DNA of 64,000 bases from Eudromia elegans (GCA_003342815.1 PTEX01000138.1:62001-126000), one strand, 5' to 3'. Positions 34,439 to 47,810 are shown, numbered from the stretch's first letter. Numbers and translations are program-made. Notes: generated from the sequence alone by a model not told the origin.

Positions 34439-37400
34439 GTTTAAGCCTCCTGAGCGGAGCTGGTGCACAGAATTTTAGGAAGTGTCCAAGTGTCCCGCAC
34501 TTCAGAAGTACCACACTTAAAGCGTGAAAGCACTTGCCAGTCACACGCATAGAACCAAGTACACTTCACTGCATTTTCATGGTCTTTGTGGTTTGTAATA
34601 AATCTAAAAGGGGAAACACTAGAACATCTAGAAGCTTTTGATTAGGTAGATGCATTTTCCATTTCTATTTTTTCTGTTCGTGGCATATCATTGCCTTTTA
34701 AGTTCCACATCTTTGTCACGTTTGTCTTCTTTTCAGAAGTATTTAGTATCCGTCTTGACTTTAAGGAGAAGCTTTCGTGGAGTGGACACCTGCAAACGGT
34801 GGCTTTTAAGACAAGGAGGGTCAGGGCAGCATTTCATTGCACGCGTTGCACTCTGAGGACTGTTTTGTTGGTGTCCGACTCCTGTTCTAATGCTCATAAA
34901 TCAGAAACACTAAGCATGGCAATGTAGCAAAAGCTGATTAAGATGCTTGGCAGTGGAGTTTGACTATACAATAAAAAAAAATGCCAAAAGTGTTTAACAA
35001 ACTAGTGAAGCCAAGATTAACACCCTCCACACTAAATCAAGCAGTTGCTCCTATCTCATTGCCCATTAGCTTCCCTAAAACACCCACGTGATACGTGGAT
35101 AGCAAAAGAGAAGCAGTCAGGGCAAGCCATTTTTTTCTTAACTGCAAGAAACCTTTAAACCAGACTTTTAAAACACAACTAGTGGTTTATGGCCTAGATA
35201 GCAGCATCTTTGACTTCATCTTGAAAATGCAACTGCCAGTTCCAGTGGCAGTCAGTGGGAGCTGCAGGTGTATGTGTAACGTTTGCAACCGGGGCTGGGA
35301 TTCCCCACATTCCAGCATTGTTTCCAGCATTTCTTTTCAGTTATCTTTAGAGGTAGTATGATTGGATCACGTGTCTCACGCTCGTCAGTGGTGCTGTGCT
35401 ACAGCACACTCATTTCCCAAAGACGAGTCATTGCCACAGAAGTGTGTCAGTAACATAAGGTGATTAGTAAAATACACAGTAATGAGCAGAAGGACAGGTG
35501 CCTGCGTGTGCCAAGTGAACAAGGAGCATTTGTGGAGCATGTTTCCAGGAGGCCTTCTCATTTCATATTCCTGCTTTCTTACTCACTAGGCTTAAAAAGT
35601 GGCAGGCTTATTGCCTCACTGCATAGGGGTAAAACTGCCTTATTTTCCAATATCTGTGCCTGGCTATCGCAGACTCAAACTTTTATCTCAAATCATCTTC
35701 CTGGTTAGCACTGCCCACCCTATGTTAAATCCATACAGAACAAGTAGGTTGAAGAATTCTTCCTTTAACAGGATTTCTTACCTGTAAGTCAAACCTTAGT
35801 TACAGCTTAGCTGCCCGTCCTGCTGGCACTCCCATGCTGAGCATGATGCCCTTGGTTTTCAGGTAGGAAAGCAGCCTCAGCTGCTTTTCTGTTGGTCTGC
35901 ATCAGGAACAGCCCTTCAGGCCCCTCGTCCTCCTCCTTTCCCAGGTCCTGCCAGTTCTACTCGTTATCAGACCTTGGTAGTCTCCAGAGCTTATTTTTAT
36001 ACCTTACAAAAACTCGTCCAAATCAGGAACCCTTCAGAACAGATCAAGACCAACACTGCATCTTACACGCTATCCTGGGCAATTTCCTTCCTTGCCTTTT
36101 GTGTTCTGGCCCTGATTCCAGAGCCCAGAAGTCTCGTGGATTCTCGTGCTTTCTTTTTCTGCAGTCCCTTGAAGAAAGGACATGCCTGTCCCTTTTGTGA
36201 AAGGTTTCCCTAACAAGGAGCTATTCTCCTGGCAGCATTACAAGGTTCTGCTTTTTCCTTTCCCCTCCTTCCCCCCCAAAAATCATAATAAATCCAAAAG
36301 AGGAAAAGATAGGACCTGTCTCAGCTGTTTGCTAAAGCCCAGTTTTTGTGGGCCAGCTCTCTGACAGTAAATGACTGAAATACCACTAAAAAATAGCCCA
36401 AATCCTCAGTCATCTGTCACTCGGCTCCTCATTGTCAGCTCTCTGATTCTTGTCCTGTTTAATCTCATGTACTCTGCTGCAACCAGTAAGTGTGCAGAAG
36501 TCAGACTTGCAGATAAAATATTGCAATCCCTCCTTTAAAGAGTCAATCAAATAATGGAAGGAAACAAATATAATATAAAATTTTGTTCCTTTTTTACATT
36601 AATTCTTCAGTAAAACTTGTTTGTTCTTTCATAATATTTTTAATTAGTGTTTTGAAACAAGCTGAACTTTGCTAATGCTTGCTGAGGCTTCCAGATTGGT
36701 TTATTTCTTTAATTTGGAATAGGATGAAGGGCATTCAGGGCTCTGAACATGGAAAGAGAAGGGTTTTTTATTATCCAGGTCCCTCTAGAATAGTTTGCTT
36801 TTTTCTCTGCTCTTGTTTTTCATTAGCATGTAACAGAAGACTGGGGATTTCTGCAGCTGTATCACTCTGATAAATATGAAATGTAAATCACAAATACATG
36901 GAAGACAGGACAAAATGAGCAATCTCAGTATAAAGCACTCAAACTTGTACTCTTCCAGTGCACTCATCTCTAACACTAGCAACCCTGCTAGACTGTGCAG
37001 ACAATCAGATACGAGGATGAGGGGAAGGATCCAGTATTTTCAGTTGCTGCTAAAGTCAACAGCAGCCAAGGGAGACTGAAGCAAGTCTATGGAAACCGTA
37101 AGACCAGGCCCTGATATCCCCAGTGATTATATTCGGCACATGGGTTCCAAATCCTAACAAGATCAGAAAGACATTTGTTTGAGGTATTTATAGAGCGTCT
37201 GTGTGAATAACCATCTGTGCTCTGATTGAGGCATACACATAGTTTAGACTGTATCAAAACCAGTTCTGTGCATTAAAATAGTAACTGTAAAATATTAGTA
37301 AAATATTATATCTGAAGATTTTACTGCTAGTAACTCTGTTGACCTGCTTACCCACAAGGATAAATTTTAAAACTGCAAAATTTGGAAGGTAGCACTAGGA

Positions 37401-40400
37401 ATAATGTGAGTGGTCTGTTCCCTTCGAAAAGGCTTTGGTCTTTGAAGTTCAGGAATGCTGTTTGAATGCCGTAGGCCCTTTCAAAGTGTGTTTGCTTAGG
37501 GTCTGGATTCAGCGACCTGCCTGCCTTAGAGCTTGACGTAGCTTTTGGGCTTCTTGGTGAATGTAAAGGTGGGACCACGCTGAAGAACTTGGCCATGTCA
37601 CGTCATTCTATCTCAAAGTTAGATTTATATCTTCTGGGGGGTGATGGTGTTCAGTACAAATACTAGCAAATTATTCAAATATAGCTGACTACAGCGTGAG
37701 GTTAATTGCACTGAGAAACTGCGTTGCGTTTGTTCAGTTTGCTAACTTTATCTTTTCCGTGGATCAATGTGTTATGTGTGTTCAAAATGCTGAGATTAGT
37801 GATCAAAACGAGAAGATGAGCAGCAGTAGGCTATAATGAGATTAATGCAAAAAAAATGTATAATGTTCACTTATTTATTGAACTTGCTCCTTAGGAACTA
37901 TTACTGAAAGCAAGTTTTGGAAGCTGGTTACGCTTGTTTGAGATAGTGGGAAATTGAAGTTTCTGCTACTGTTTCGCAAGATTAATTTTCTTTAGTGATA
38001 ACCTGGGGAATTCTTTAAATTACCTCTTCTTAGTTGATGTAGCACCATCTGCCACATCTGCAAAGATAATTATTTTTAGGAGCAGCTGTGCTCTTTTGAT
38101 TAAGTCTTGAGTCATCAAGGTCAGTATTTCTGAAATGGGAAAACTGAGGCTATTGTTTTGTCTTTTGGTCTGTAATAAAGGATGTGTGTTCGTAACAGTC
38201 AGTGGCATAAATCTCATGACTGCCATCTTCTAATTTCTGAGAAATTTGCCCTTATTTGAATGACTACCATATAGCTACATACAGGAAAAAAAGCATCAGT
38301 CATAATTCACATATTGGTAAGACAGCACCTGGTGGCCAATAAGCTACTCCAGAGACTCTTGTGGTAATGGAAGTATTATCCTGCTAATGGCATGCTCCCA
38401 TCCCTGGATCATAGCCTGGGTTTCCAGCTTCAGTTTTAAAAGGCCAATTGTAAATTAGTATCTGTCACCAAAGCAAAATAAAGATTCCAAGAGAAAGTGC
38501 ATGTCATAGTCTCCCAGGAGATCCAGAACATTTTCAGTAGATATTACTGAAGATTTGCATGCTCTAGTCAGCCCTGTGCTGTCTGTAGTTCCCAAATGAA
38601 CCTCCACTTAACAGAGATGCCGTGTTAAGTCTACGGCCTCCTCTAGCTCTAAATCAGAGAGCTGTCGCTGGTCAGATGAGCACGTCTCAACCAGATGAGC
38701 ACTCTCCATCACAGCATAAAGAGAGGGAATTAGGGGCTGAAATCTCCACAGCTTGTCGTGTGGTCGTGAAAGGACTCCCGTCTGCTTCTGGCATCTTGAA
38801 AAGTGAGCTCATGAACCTTTTCCATGCCGTGGCGTGAAGGCAGGGTGGTCGTTGGCTGGTGACGTCTCTGTGCTGCAGGTCCTCCCAGCTGCCTGTTGCT
38901 GAAGAACCAGCAGGAGCAGGCAGCTGCTGGAAGACAGGATAGCTTTCCCCTGGGGAGTTCATGGACAGTGGGTTTATCTGGCTGGCTTTGCTGCGGAGTG
39001 AAGGTGGTGGAGCTGAAAGGCTTGAGGAGCCTCTCTCTGTAGAGGTCATGTGCGTGTTGAGAACTGCTGCTTAGAAGAGAGGCCAGGAAATAAAGACAGG
39101 GAAGAGCACAATTTGATCTTATTGTAAGGTGAGAGAACTGTGAAAGAGCTGGTGAGAAGCCAAACGTAAGTTCCGTGTGGACTGAAAGAGCTGTGAACCT
39201 GGGGATATCTAGGCAGAATCTGACACGTTACACTTGCTTAGGCTGTGAAGGACTCGGGTTGTAGAGTCCTTGTGACACTGGATGCCCGACCTGCAGATGA
39301 TCACTTGGGTGCTCTTTTTCCATCAGCTGGTATCCACTGCTGCGTATCTGTTACGCACGATGCCTAGAGGCGTTCGAGTGGCCGGTCGCCCATCAGTGGT
39401 GCTCCATGTGTGGGTGTGCGTGCTTCTCTGCACCTCTAGGGATTGCACAGCCATAAACACAGGGAAAAATAAGCTATGGAGTTTCCAGATACACCTCTCA
39501 TAATTCAGTGCTTCTTGGTTAAAATTGTCCCGCTTTCCCTGCCTGCTGAATCCTGATCGGATGAGCATGTCTGGGGTTTGTCCCGGTAGCACTGCCCCCG
39601 CTTTGAGTTGCACGCAGTACGAGAATAAAGGTTCTGCTCTACGTTTACAGAGCAGGAACCATGAACCTTAACGTAAACCACAAGCTCTGCCAGCACTGCA
39701 GATAATCCTGAAGGTCTTGCACGTGCTGGGAAACAGAGCTGCTGCATTTACCTGTGCTCTGAGTAGCCAGTTTGACAGAAATGCAGCTCCGAGGATTGAG
39801 CAGCTGACAGCAGAATTTTATATTTATCAGATTTCAGTGACTTCATCGTTCTTATTTGCCTGAACTTTAGTCTGAGATGTGCCCTGTTCTCATTCAAAGC
39901 ATATAATGGCAGCGTGTGTTTATTTCACTCATCACATTCCTTTGACTAGCCTTTCCATACTTGGAATTGAAAAGTAGTTTTATTTTGGAAAGGGAACACA
40001 TTTTAAAGGATCAAGCAGCAGATATTAGAGATCTTTTTTGCTTTACTTCTGATTGGAAAGACTGCTCTACTGCTGTGTTCCACTCTACTGAACTATCGCA
40101 CAGGGAAAACACGAGGTTGTTAACACTCCGGAACATGACTCCCTAAATATATTTCCAAGCTATTCATTATTTTACTATTCTACTTGTACTGTTTAATTAA
40201 AGACCCCAAAGACCTTCAATGAGTAGCCACAGTTTTAGGTTCACCAGCACATTCTCGTTCACCTGCCCGCGTTGCAAACAACAGCAAACAGTTATTACGT
40301 ACACATCAACTCCCTGCAAGGCCGAGCAGCAGCAAATCCACTCAGTCTTCCTCTCAGTGAAGAGCATGGAAAACGAATGGACCTTACCCTTCAGTCTGAA

Positions 40401-41761
40401 GGCCAGACTCGGTTTGCAACTTGCCATTAGATTGCAGGAGCAACAAGTGGCATCTCGTGAAGAGAGGCAGCGCACGGCTTCATTGGGGAGGACCAAGTTG
40501 TGCCTAGTGCAGAGGCTGAGTGTGGGCTTGCCAATTCACTTACACAGCACTGGGCCTGCTGAGCCTGATGTTCTTGTTTTTATTAAAGGTATAAAACCAG
40601 AATGAATTCATGTATTCAGTGTCCCCCACTCCATTAAGGAACAGGATGTACAGGCATGACCCGTAAAAGCGGTGTTTTACCTTGTCAAATGTCAGAGGAA
40701 TTACTGCTCTGAATGTTTCACATTTCTCTATATAATCTGAGCAAGAGAACAGTATTTTGTGGATAGCTTCTTCCCTTCTAGATGGAAAGGATATTGATAA
40801 CTTAGGGAGTGTTAAGTGGTATCATGCTTTTCAAGTAGACCCAGTATACCAGTGTCATTTGTACATCCATATTCAGTCCTCCCATGCATTTCGTAAAAGT
40901 TCCCTCCATTAAATTAATAGGTGCTAAGTTAGTTTTATGTTTTCCACTTACTATTCTAGTTCTAAACCTATAGGTTGGCTTTGTTTTTTGTTTTGTTTTT
41001 GTTTTTCTTTAAGTAATTATGGAATAGCACCTCATCTGTTGCCCATATACATATATGAATACTTGAGGCAAGAAGAGCCTTGGTAAATTTGACCGTGGAT
41101 TTGGGCAAATAGCTAAAAGTAGCCTTCTCTTAAAGCATTGGCTTGAGCTCCAGGGAAGCTGCATTTTGAAAATACATTTGATGTTCTAATTGGGTCATAC
41201 TGGGAAATTGCACTTGAAATTTAACTTGTTATCCGCCTTGAGCTGATGAGGGATTATTAGTTAAGCCTTGGTAACCGGCTCACGTGCTGTGGTCTCTCAC
41301 CGTGTGTTCCACGTCTCCTCATGGATGACTTGCAGGACTGGAAGCGCTCTTACAGAGCAGCCTGGCCCCCAGAAGCAGATGGTGAAGGATGCTCCTTTCC
41401 CTAGCGCCTTTCTGGAGAAAACAGGCCTTTCGCCCCGCGTGGCCTTTAATTGGCCTCACGACATATCTAGAGAAAAGCGCGTCAGTAAGCTTGCTACGGG
41501 CGGGTTATTGTGCAGAGGGAGGTCTTACAGGCCTGGCCTGAATTCCTCCTGAAGGAGTCCGTGGAGCGCTGCCAGCTGCACACGCACGTGCCTTGCCTGG
41601 GGAAGCCGGCTGTTGGGTTTTTCCCTTTTGCACCCATACAGTCCCCAGGTAAATATAGTTCAGCTGTGTCTGACTGACTCACAAAGCTGAGCCCGTGCGT
41701 GACTTGCCTGTGCTCTAACCCTGCAACGCATCAGGTAGCCTGCCTCGATTAGGGAATTCAG
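34439..41761. other. intron-like sequence, nothing firm
   Basis: No exon or named repeat is supported. If the minus-strand terminal exon at 42051-41762 is real, its 3' UTR occupies the right end of this interval; an ATTAAA (minus) near 41451-41446 and an AATAAA (minus) near 40.58 kb are possible polyadenylation signals. A T-rich tract with interspersed G lies at about 40981-41012. Confidence 0.35.
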
Positions 41762-42051
41762 CTACCGGTTTTCACATTTTAATGACTGCTCCTTAACTTC
41801 TTCTATCCAGGCAGATGATAATGAGGATGAACTGCAGCAGGCGTTTCTTTGCATGAGGCTACCAAGCTGAATTAGTGCAGCGAGGATTTCATTTGCTGCC
41901 TCAAGCCGCTTACTTAGGCAAAGAAGCCAGTCGGGTGCTTTACGGTATCCTTCAAGGTAGGCAGGCATAATTAGAGGCAGTTCGGTGCTAGCCTTCAGCA
42001 GGCACTGAACTGATGTCTCGTATTCACTGTGTGACAGCTCCGCATCGTAGT
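41762..42051 (-). CDS. probable terminal coding exon, unidentified helical protein (right minus-strand gene)
   Basis: After the acceptor ccccctttttggaag the frame begins with two completing bases and runs 96 codons to a TAG at 41764-41762. The sequence looks strongly coding: YDAELSHSEYETSVQ, a hydrophobic LLKASTELPLIM segment, YRKAPDWLLCLSKRL, then EAANEILAALIQLG and a Ser-rich, charged tail. The opposite strand has no comparable open frame. A gt at accg|gtagct just before the stop could make it internal, but the stop suits a last exon. The upstream exon must end in phase 1. I do not firmly recognise the protein; a KIAA0825-like (DUF4495) C-terminus came to mind, from memory only and untested. 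Confidence 0.5.
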
Positions 42052-42229
42052 CTTCCAAAAAGGGGGTATTAACGTAATAAATAGAATAGCAATGTCAGCA
42101 AGGAGACCATAGAGAACTTCTTGTAATCTAGGTTAATTTACGTCTCTACTGAACTGCATTTTTGGTGTCATTTCAGTAATTTATGTAGCTGAGTCACTGA
42201 AAAGGTTTTTTGGGTTTCTTTTTCTTCAG

Positions 42230-42332
42230 CAACTTTGACTCTCCACTGATGTATGAAGTTCCAGAGCACCAAGGCAACAGCGCAGACAGTTCGGGAAGCA
42301 GCTGGGGAAGCTCTGTGACAGCATGTAAGAAG
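42230..42332 (+). CDS. candidate internal coding exon with second YEVPE motif (plus-strand gene)
   Basis: The acceptor is among the best in the window (a long T-rich tract, then tttctttttcttcag) and the donor is aag|gtaact. The 103 bases start with one completing base, hold 34 open codons and end in phase 0. The peptide reads NFDSPLMYEVPEHQG, then a Ser/Gly-rich stretch ending TACKK. It joins in phase to the exons before (34438) and after (46584). The Tyr-Glu-Val-Pro-Glu motif, repeated from the previous exon, resembles tyrosine-phosphorylation and SH2-docking sequences. That role is inference. The exon lies only 178 bases from an opposite-strand candidate exon. Confidence 0.45.
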
Positions 42333-44954
42333 GTAACTTCTGAGTTTATTTTGCCTTCAAAGCTGGATATATCCCAGGTTATAGCTCTGCTTCTTAACGT
42401 TTGCATTTATTGGGAATACAAAATCAAACTAATGCCTTATCAAAAATAAGGATTGATACAGAAGAATAAAGTCTGAGTTCTGCTACTGCATCTTGCAACT
42501 ACATGCTCATCTAGCACCAAAATATGTTTTATACATCTGACAGCTAAACTTCACCTGAATGTTACTATTTTTCTTTATGTGAAAAATATGAAATAAAAGT
42601 AGTGCATAGCATGAGCATCTTGAGGACTGCTCTTTAACAGGCTGCAAGTTTATGGAATCCAGCGTGCAGGTTGAGAACTTTGTGTCTCTCAGTTCAACAT
42701 GATGCAGTGTCCTGCACGAAATGGAGCTTTCCTGCCTTCCCTAGTCTCTGACTAGACTGGTTGCAGCAACCCAGGGGGTAATACAGTTTGACTGCTGATG
42801 TTTTCATTGCCTCAAGGGCAGTGCAGTTACTTAATTCAGAGGGCATGAAAAAAGAGAAAAGCAATGCCTTTGTATGTCATTATGTGGAGACTGGCATTAG
42901 TTTATGCATCCAGGTATTTCAGTGCAACTGAGAATATTCCCTGGGTGCTTTCATTTATTCCTGCTCCCCAGGTTTGGATTATGGTGGCTGGTCTAAAAGA
43001 AAGGCACTGTCAAAGACCTGTTGAGGACAGCGGGTTGTCTTTTATCTCTCACTGTGCAATAAACCACAGAGCTCCACCGTCTCCCACAGGCATAATTCTA
43101 GACCTGATTTAAAAAAAGCATTGGTTTTGCCCCAGAAATGTTATGAAGCTTCACAGTTCATCCAGTTTACTTACTACTTTTTGTGTTCCTTTTCCTTCCA
43201 TCAAAAATAATAATGCATTCCACTTGTTTTTTTTCAAACACGTGCACACACATATATAACAATGCATATATATGCGGAGAGAGAAAGTTAAAACATGCTA
43301 AAGACAGATATGTTTTCCTTGTCCTGAAATCTCAATTTTTATGGGAGTATGTGGAACAATGTCAGATAATTTGGGAGAATGTCTTAGATTTGTTTAATCT
43401 CCAAGTGGGCCATTTTATATAAAACTGAAGGACAGGAACATAGCAACAAGATGTATTTATAAATGTGCCCGCGTGGTCACCTTCAGAAACACTGATCGCT
43501 TTTAAAGACCAGCCTTTACCACCTCTTTTAGAGCTGATTCACTTGTCTGATCCCTTACAGTTGAACTTTTCGATGTAGCACAAGTCAATTTTTATGATTC
43601 TAGGCATACTAAAAGAAGTGAATCATTTCTGCCAGCTCTTCTGACAAACAGCAGGATATTTTGGGCTTCTTTACAGCACTGTCACAGAACGTGTTAGTCT
43701 TTTTGTGTATGTGTGTGGAAAAGGATACAGAATTATCAAAATAGGCCATTACCTTTTCTTTTATCCTATGTTAGTTACTGCGGGTTTTAAGGTAAATGAA
43801 TAACTGATGCTGGGATGAAATACTGTGTACTCCTACGGCAAGGAAATGGTTTTAAATAGTTCACTTTCGGGTTTGAATAGCCGTATTTAGCATGAATGAC
43901 TCCTGACAGGAACCATATGAAATGTGATCTGTTGACACACAGGCCAATCTGAACAAATGCAGAAGATCCTCTCCTTGATATCTCATCTTATTTTGTATGT
44001 CCCACTTTCCTATCTTTTTGATGAGTCGTAATTAACCGAGGCAATTAAGATGATCAGCCATGACGACGCAGATGTTTCATTAGTGGAGCAGAGCCTTTTT
44101 AATGTCATCTTGGTTATAGATATTTACTGTATTTTAATGTGTTCTGATCTAAATCTGGGAGCAGGAAGCTGTTACACTAAACTTGTATGCCATATTTTCC
44201 TCTGGGAAAGAGTGACTTTTCCAATGCACACTGTGCTCGAGGCTGATTTAGTTCATTGATTCACAGCACACTGAGTAATGCTGACGGCTGAGTCTCTAGG
44301 CGAGATTGGAAAAGTTTTTTGGTTTTGTTTTTGCTTCTTTTATTTTTTTTTCTTTTAGAACCATGAATTACTGCTGATTTCACATTTAGTGAACGTTACA
44401 GACTCATCCTAAATTATTTTCCAAGTGTGATGATCCCACTCTGCAGTGGATATATGGCAGTATAGCATGCACAGCTGTTGCACATAAGTATGGTCAAAGC
44501 ATCAAGTACTGCCTTAGCTGGTACCGCTGTAAATCAGAAGAAGCCTCACTGAATTCAGCAAAATTACTAAGGATGTGTGTCAGAGGAGTTGGCCCACAAC
44601 TTGTCTCAATTAGGTAAGAATGAAGAAAACTACAAGATCGGAGGAGGAAATTTTGGCAAGCAGCGATACTCGCCATGCAAGTGTGGGCTGTGTGCGAGAA
44701 GGGTTCCGAGGGAGAGCTCAAGCAGAGCGAGTTCAGGTTTCTTATCCTTCCATACGGAGCGGCTCTGTTCTCGTTGGGATAGGAGGTTATAAAATTTGTT
44801 GGGTGCAGAGTCACTGAACTGGTTAACAAGATCAGCCAGCAGCCCCCAATAAGGGCCTGCTGTGGATGTGAAACATGGACAAGATTTTGTCATATGGTGT
44901 CTTTTTATGAGTATTTTGAGAGCCCTAAATACATTTGTATTCTGAAAGTCTTAC
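42333..44954. other. intron-like sequence with short AT/CA repeats
   Basis: A CA/TA tract lies at about 43240-43275 and includes a 12-bp palindrome (gcatatatatgc, 43264-43275). No exon is supported. Confidence 0.4.
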
Positions 44955-45014
44955 GTAGAAATCCCATACCAGATCTACAGTACAAGGGGTCTTTGCATAT
45001 AAAACCACTTTCTT
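44955..45014 (-). CDS. weak candidate exon (right minus-strand gene)
   Basis: A very good acceptor (gtttgtttttgctttatcatgcag on minus, T-rich) and the donor ttctac|gtaaga bound 60 bases. Two frames are open: phase 0/0 reads KKVVLYAKTPCTVDLV, and phase 1/1 reads ESGFICKDPLYCRSG. Only the second joins in phase to the exon at 42051, while the first joins to the candidate ending at 47704. The splice sites are good, but the reading frame is undecided. Confidence 0.25.
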
Positions 45015-45621
45015 CTGCATGATAAAGCAAAAACAAACAGCCCAAAGTCACTTGCAGACAGCACGACAGAAACGCCAGATTCATGATATGGTGTTTCCCA
45101 TTATCCATCCTCTGCTCCTGACTTTTATGCAAAAATCAATGGAGAATAATACAGGGAACACAGTATTAGCCATCTACCTGGCTTTCTGCCAGAGAGGTAA
45201 AATTAGGGTAGGTTTTAGTCCATGGGTAGTAATAAGCTTACTCCAGGATTGTCCCTGAGTATTAGGAAATTGTGTCAGCTCGTGAGATCAGCTCTGTGCA
45301 CCCACTCATCTTCCCTGAGAAGCGGGGAGGCCTCCAGTTCTTTCACTTCTCTTCCTAAGCGATACAGGTCAAAGATCCCAGAATTTTTCAAAGTAGTACG
45401 AGCCTCTGTCCATGCAAAATATGCAGTAAAGTACAGCAAAATGCTGTGGTTAAATTTTTACAGATATGGCAACAAATTTATATCTTAAATATAATTGTTA
45501 GAATTAAAGGCCATATAGATAGAACACATCCAATGTCTGTGTAATGCAAGCATTGCCAGAAATACAAATAAAATACATCTCCCTTATGCCAAATATGCTT
45601 GTTAACATTGCTGCTGGGGAA

Positions 45622-45750
45622 GATATGACATATATATAAAAACATATATATTATGTTATATATAAGACACATATATAAAAAACGTATAAAATATTCTACA
45701 GGTACTGCCATTGCTCTTGCTGTTCTTAATATCTGTATATCTATATATAT
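45622..45750. repeat. AT-rich simple repeat region
   Basis: Two tatata-rich clusters (about 45622-45695 and 45729-45750) are separated by ordinary sequence. Confidence 0.6.
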
Positions 45751-46583
45751 GTTCTTACCTATGTTGCTGTGCTTGTCCATACTAAGGACCTTCTTTCACA
45801 GAAGGATTTTGCAGAATAGGGAAAAAGTACCTGGTTGGCCACAGATGAGTGCAGCAGACGGGCACAGTAACTGAAACAGGGGCCTGAAAGGAGCGATGCG
45901 GGTGTCTGGAGCACAGGGCTCACAAACCTGGCTTTGCCTCTTGCTGGCCTGCAGATATTGTGGCCCCACTGTGGCTTCGTGGGAGGCAGAACTTGTCCTT
46001 ATGCAGCAGAATTGAGTCAACAGCACTGAGAGATAAAATGCGAAGCTTCAATCCCCCAGTACAGACTGACCTCAGTACTCACTATAGCAGGTTTTTAACT
46101 ACTTTCAGCTTCTCAGAAAGCAGAAACAGATATATTTAAGAAGGAAGAGTTTATAGCCGAGGCAGCCCCAGAAATGAGGCTGCTAGAATGGAGCTGATCT
46201 CCTGTGGAGAGAGATGCAGTAAATCGTAAAGGCTGCAAGTTTGTACACTTTGATATAATTAAATAATTAGTTTTGCCAACATCTATGTTTACCACTTCAG
46301 CACCGAGCAAAATTCCCAGCAATATTTTCCAATGCAATGCTCTTGGTAGGCATCCTCCTTCAAATATCTTGAAGGACTTTCAGTTCAAGGAAATTGGCCA
46401 ATATTTAAATGATTTGAATCCCAGTTGAATTAGCTGGATAGGTCTGAAATGAACAAGGCTCCTAATCTTTACTCAAAGAAGATTTCTAGGCAAGATTCCC
46501 CTCGAGTTCTGCAATGGAGTTCACACCCCTGGAACACATTAGAACCTTTTTTTTTTTTAACCTATTTTTAACTATTTTAACAG

Positions 46584-46748
46584 ATCCTCTGCAGTAACAG
46601 CCTGCTCGAGTCAACAGACTACTGGCTGCAGAATCAGAGGACACCATGCCAGATTGGCTTTCTGGAAGACAAGTCGGAAAGCAACTGTGCCTCCGTAAGT
46701 ACTCACTGTAATCCTTCCCTGGGGAAAAGTCCATGGAGAGCTATTCAG
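46584..46748 (+). CDS. candidate coding exon with two in-frame donors (plus-strand gene)
   Basis: The acceptor (ttttaactattttaacag) is followed by an open phase-0 frame. After 37 codons it meets gcctcc|gtaagt at 46694; after 18 further open codons it meets the stronger attcag|gtaggt at 46748. Both exits are in phase 0, so the two forms would differ by an 18-residue insertion. The peptide reads ILCSNSLLESTDYWLQ, then NQRTPCQIGFLEDKSE and SNCAS, with VSTHCNPSLGKSPWR in the longer form. It joins in phase to the exon at 42332. The protein is not recognised, and no convincing next exon was found to the right. Confidence 0.45.
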
Positions 46749-47703
46749 GTAGGTGCAGGGGCAACCACAGGACCTGTCAAAAAAACAAAGACACAAAAAC
46801 AGTGACTATCTGACACTGAAATTGTAGTATTCATAGTATTCTGCCGATAGTTTTTGTAACTTCCAGCTTTATATTAAAAGCAAGCACCTAATGCAAAAAC
46901 GTGTGCAGATTTCTATACAAGTGCATTAATAAAGATTACTTCAGATGCTTCCCCACATTCAGCCTTCAGACTTGGACCCTCCGTATTTTATTATGCTGCT
47001 AGTCAGCAACTGAAGAGAGGAAACTAGGCCAAAGAGAAGATTATTCTAAACCATAACGTGTGGAAGGAGCAGGTGTTTAAAAGGCTGCTAAATGTTCTTG
47101 GCGACATAGAGATACAATTAAAGAGAAAACTCTTTCCATATTAGATGAGGAGAAGCTGCTGAAGAACTCAAACAGAATTATTTTACATTTGAAATGATAA
47201 TGTAAGTCTCAATATTATAATGCAGTTAAATTAGGAATAGCTTTTAGATAGGAGTCTGTATGACTAAATAGGAGTTCTGTTGCTTTACACTGTCTCCAGG
47301 AAGCTGGAGGGCAGTGCTCTGCTGTCTTTGCGATAGGTTGTTTGTGCGGCTGGGTTCAGCAGAGCAGATCCTTGCTAGGAATCGCATTTGCTTGTTACCA
47401 CCTGACCCCAAGGAGCCCTCAGGGGCTTCACAAATGAGCAGTTTTATCTCGGGCTGAAGGTCCCCGGTGTCACTCGTAGCACACAGCCCACGACCCGCTG
47501 GGTTTCGTAGAGCCGGTCCCTCCGGACGCAGGCGTTTCAGCGGGAGATGCTGAGCTCTCATTCCCGCTGTCAGGGTGACAGCGGCCGTGACCCGAGGCCG
47601 TGTGTCCTGCCCGGGGCGCAGGCGGGTGCCCTGCCCAGCTCACCGAGCTGGGTGGTGCGTTTGGCCATGCACGTGAGAACACAAGCAAACAGGGAGCAAG
47701 CAC
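46749..47703. other. intron-like sequence, nothing firm
   Basis: A strong plus-strand acceptor (ttacactgtctccag at about 47300) opens a phase-0 frame of about 45 codons to a stop. The peptide is unconvincing, so it was not called. Nothing else is supported. Confidence 0.35.
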
Positions 47704-47810
47704 CTCTTCCTGCTGCGCGAGGGTCCTTAATTCAGTAGTTGTCACACTGAGACCCTTCAAAGCGTTCCATTCCGTGTCCTTGCCAATGACTGACACTAAA
47801 TGAGCAGGGG
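47704..47810 (-). CDS. weak-to-moderate candidate exon (right minus-strand gene)
   Basis: The acceptor is excellent on minus (tctttctccctccttccccctgcag region). The frame starts with two completing bases and runs 35 codons: HLVSVIGKDTEWNALK, then GLSVTTTELRTLAQQEE. It leaves at gaagag|gtgctt, a mediocre donor, in phase 0. The composition is coding-like. The upstream exon must end in phase 1, and the candidate at 57181 ends in phase 0, so at least one exon would be missing between them. Confidence 0.28.
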
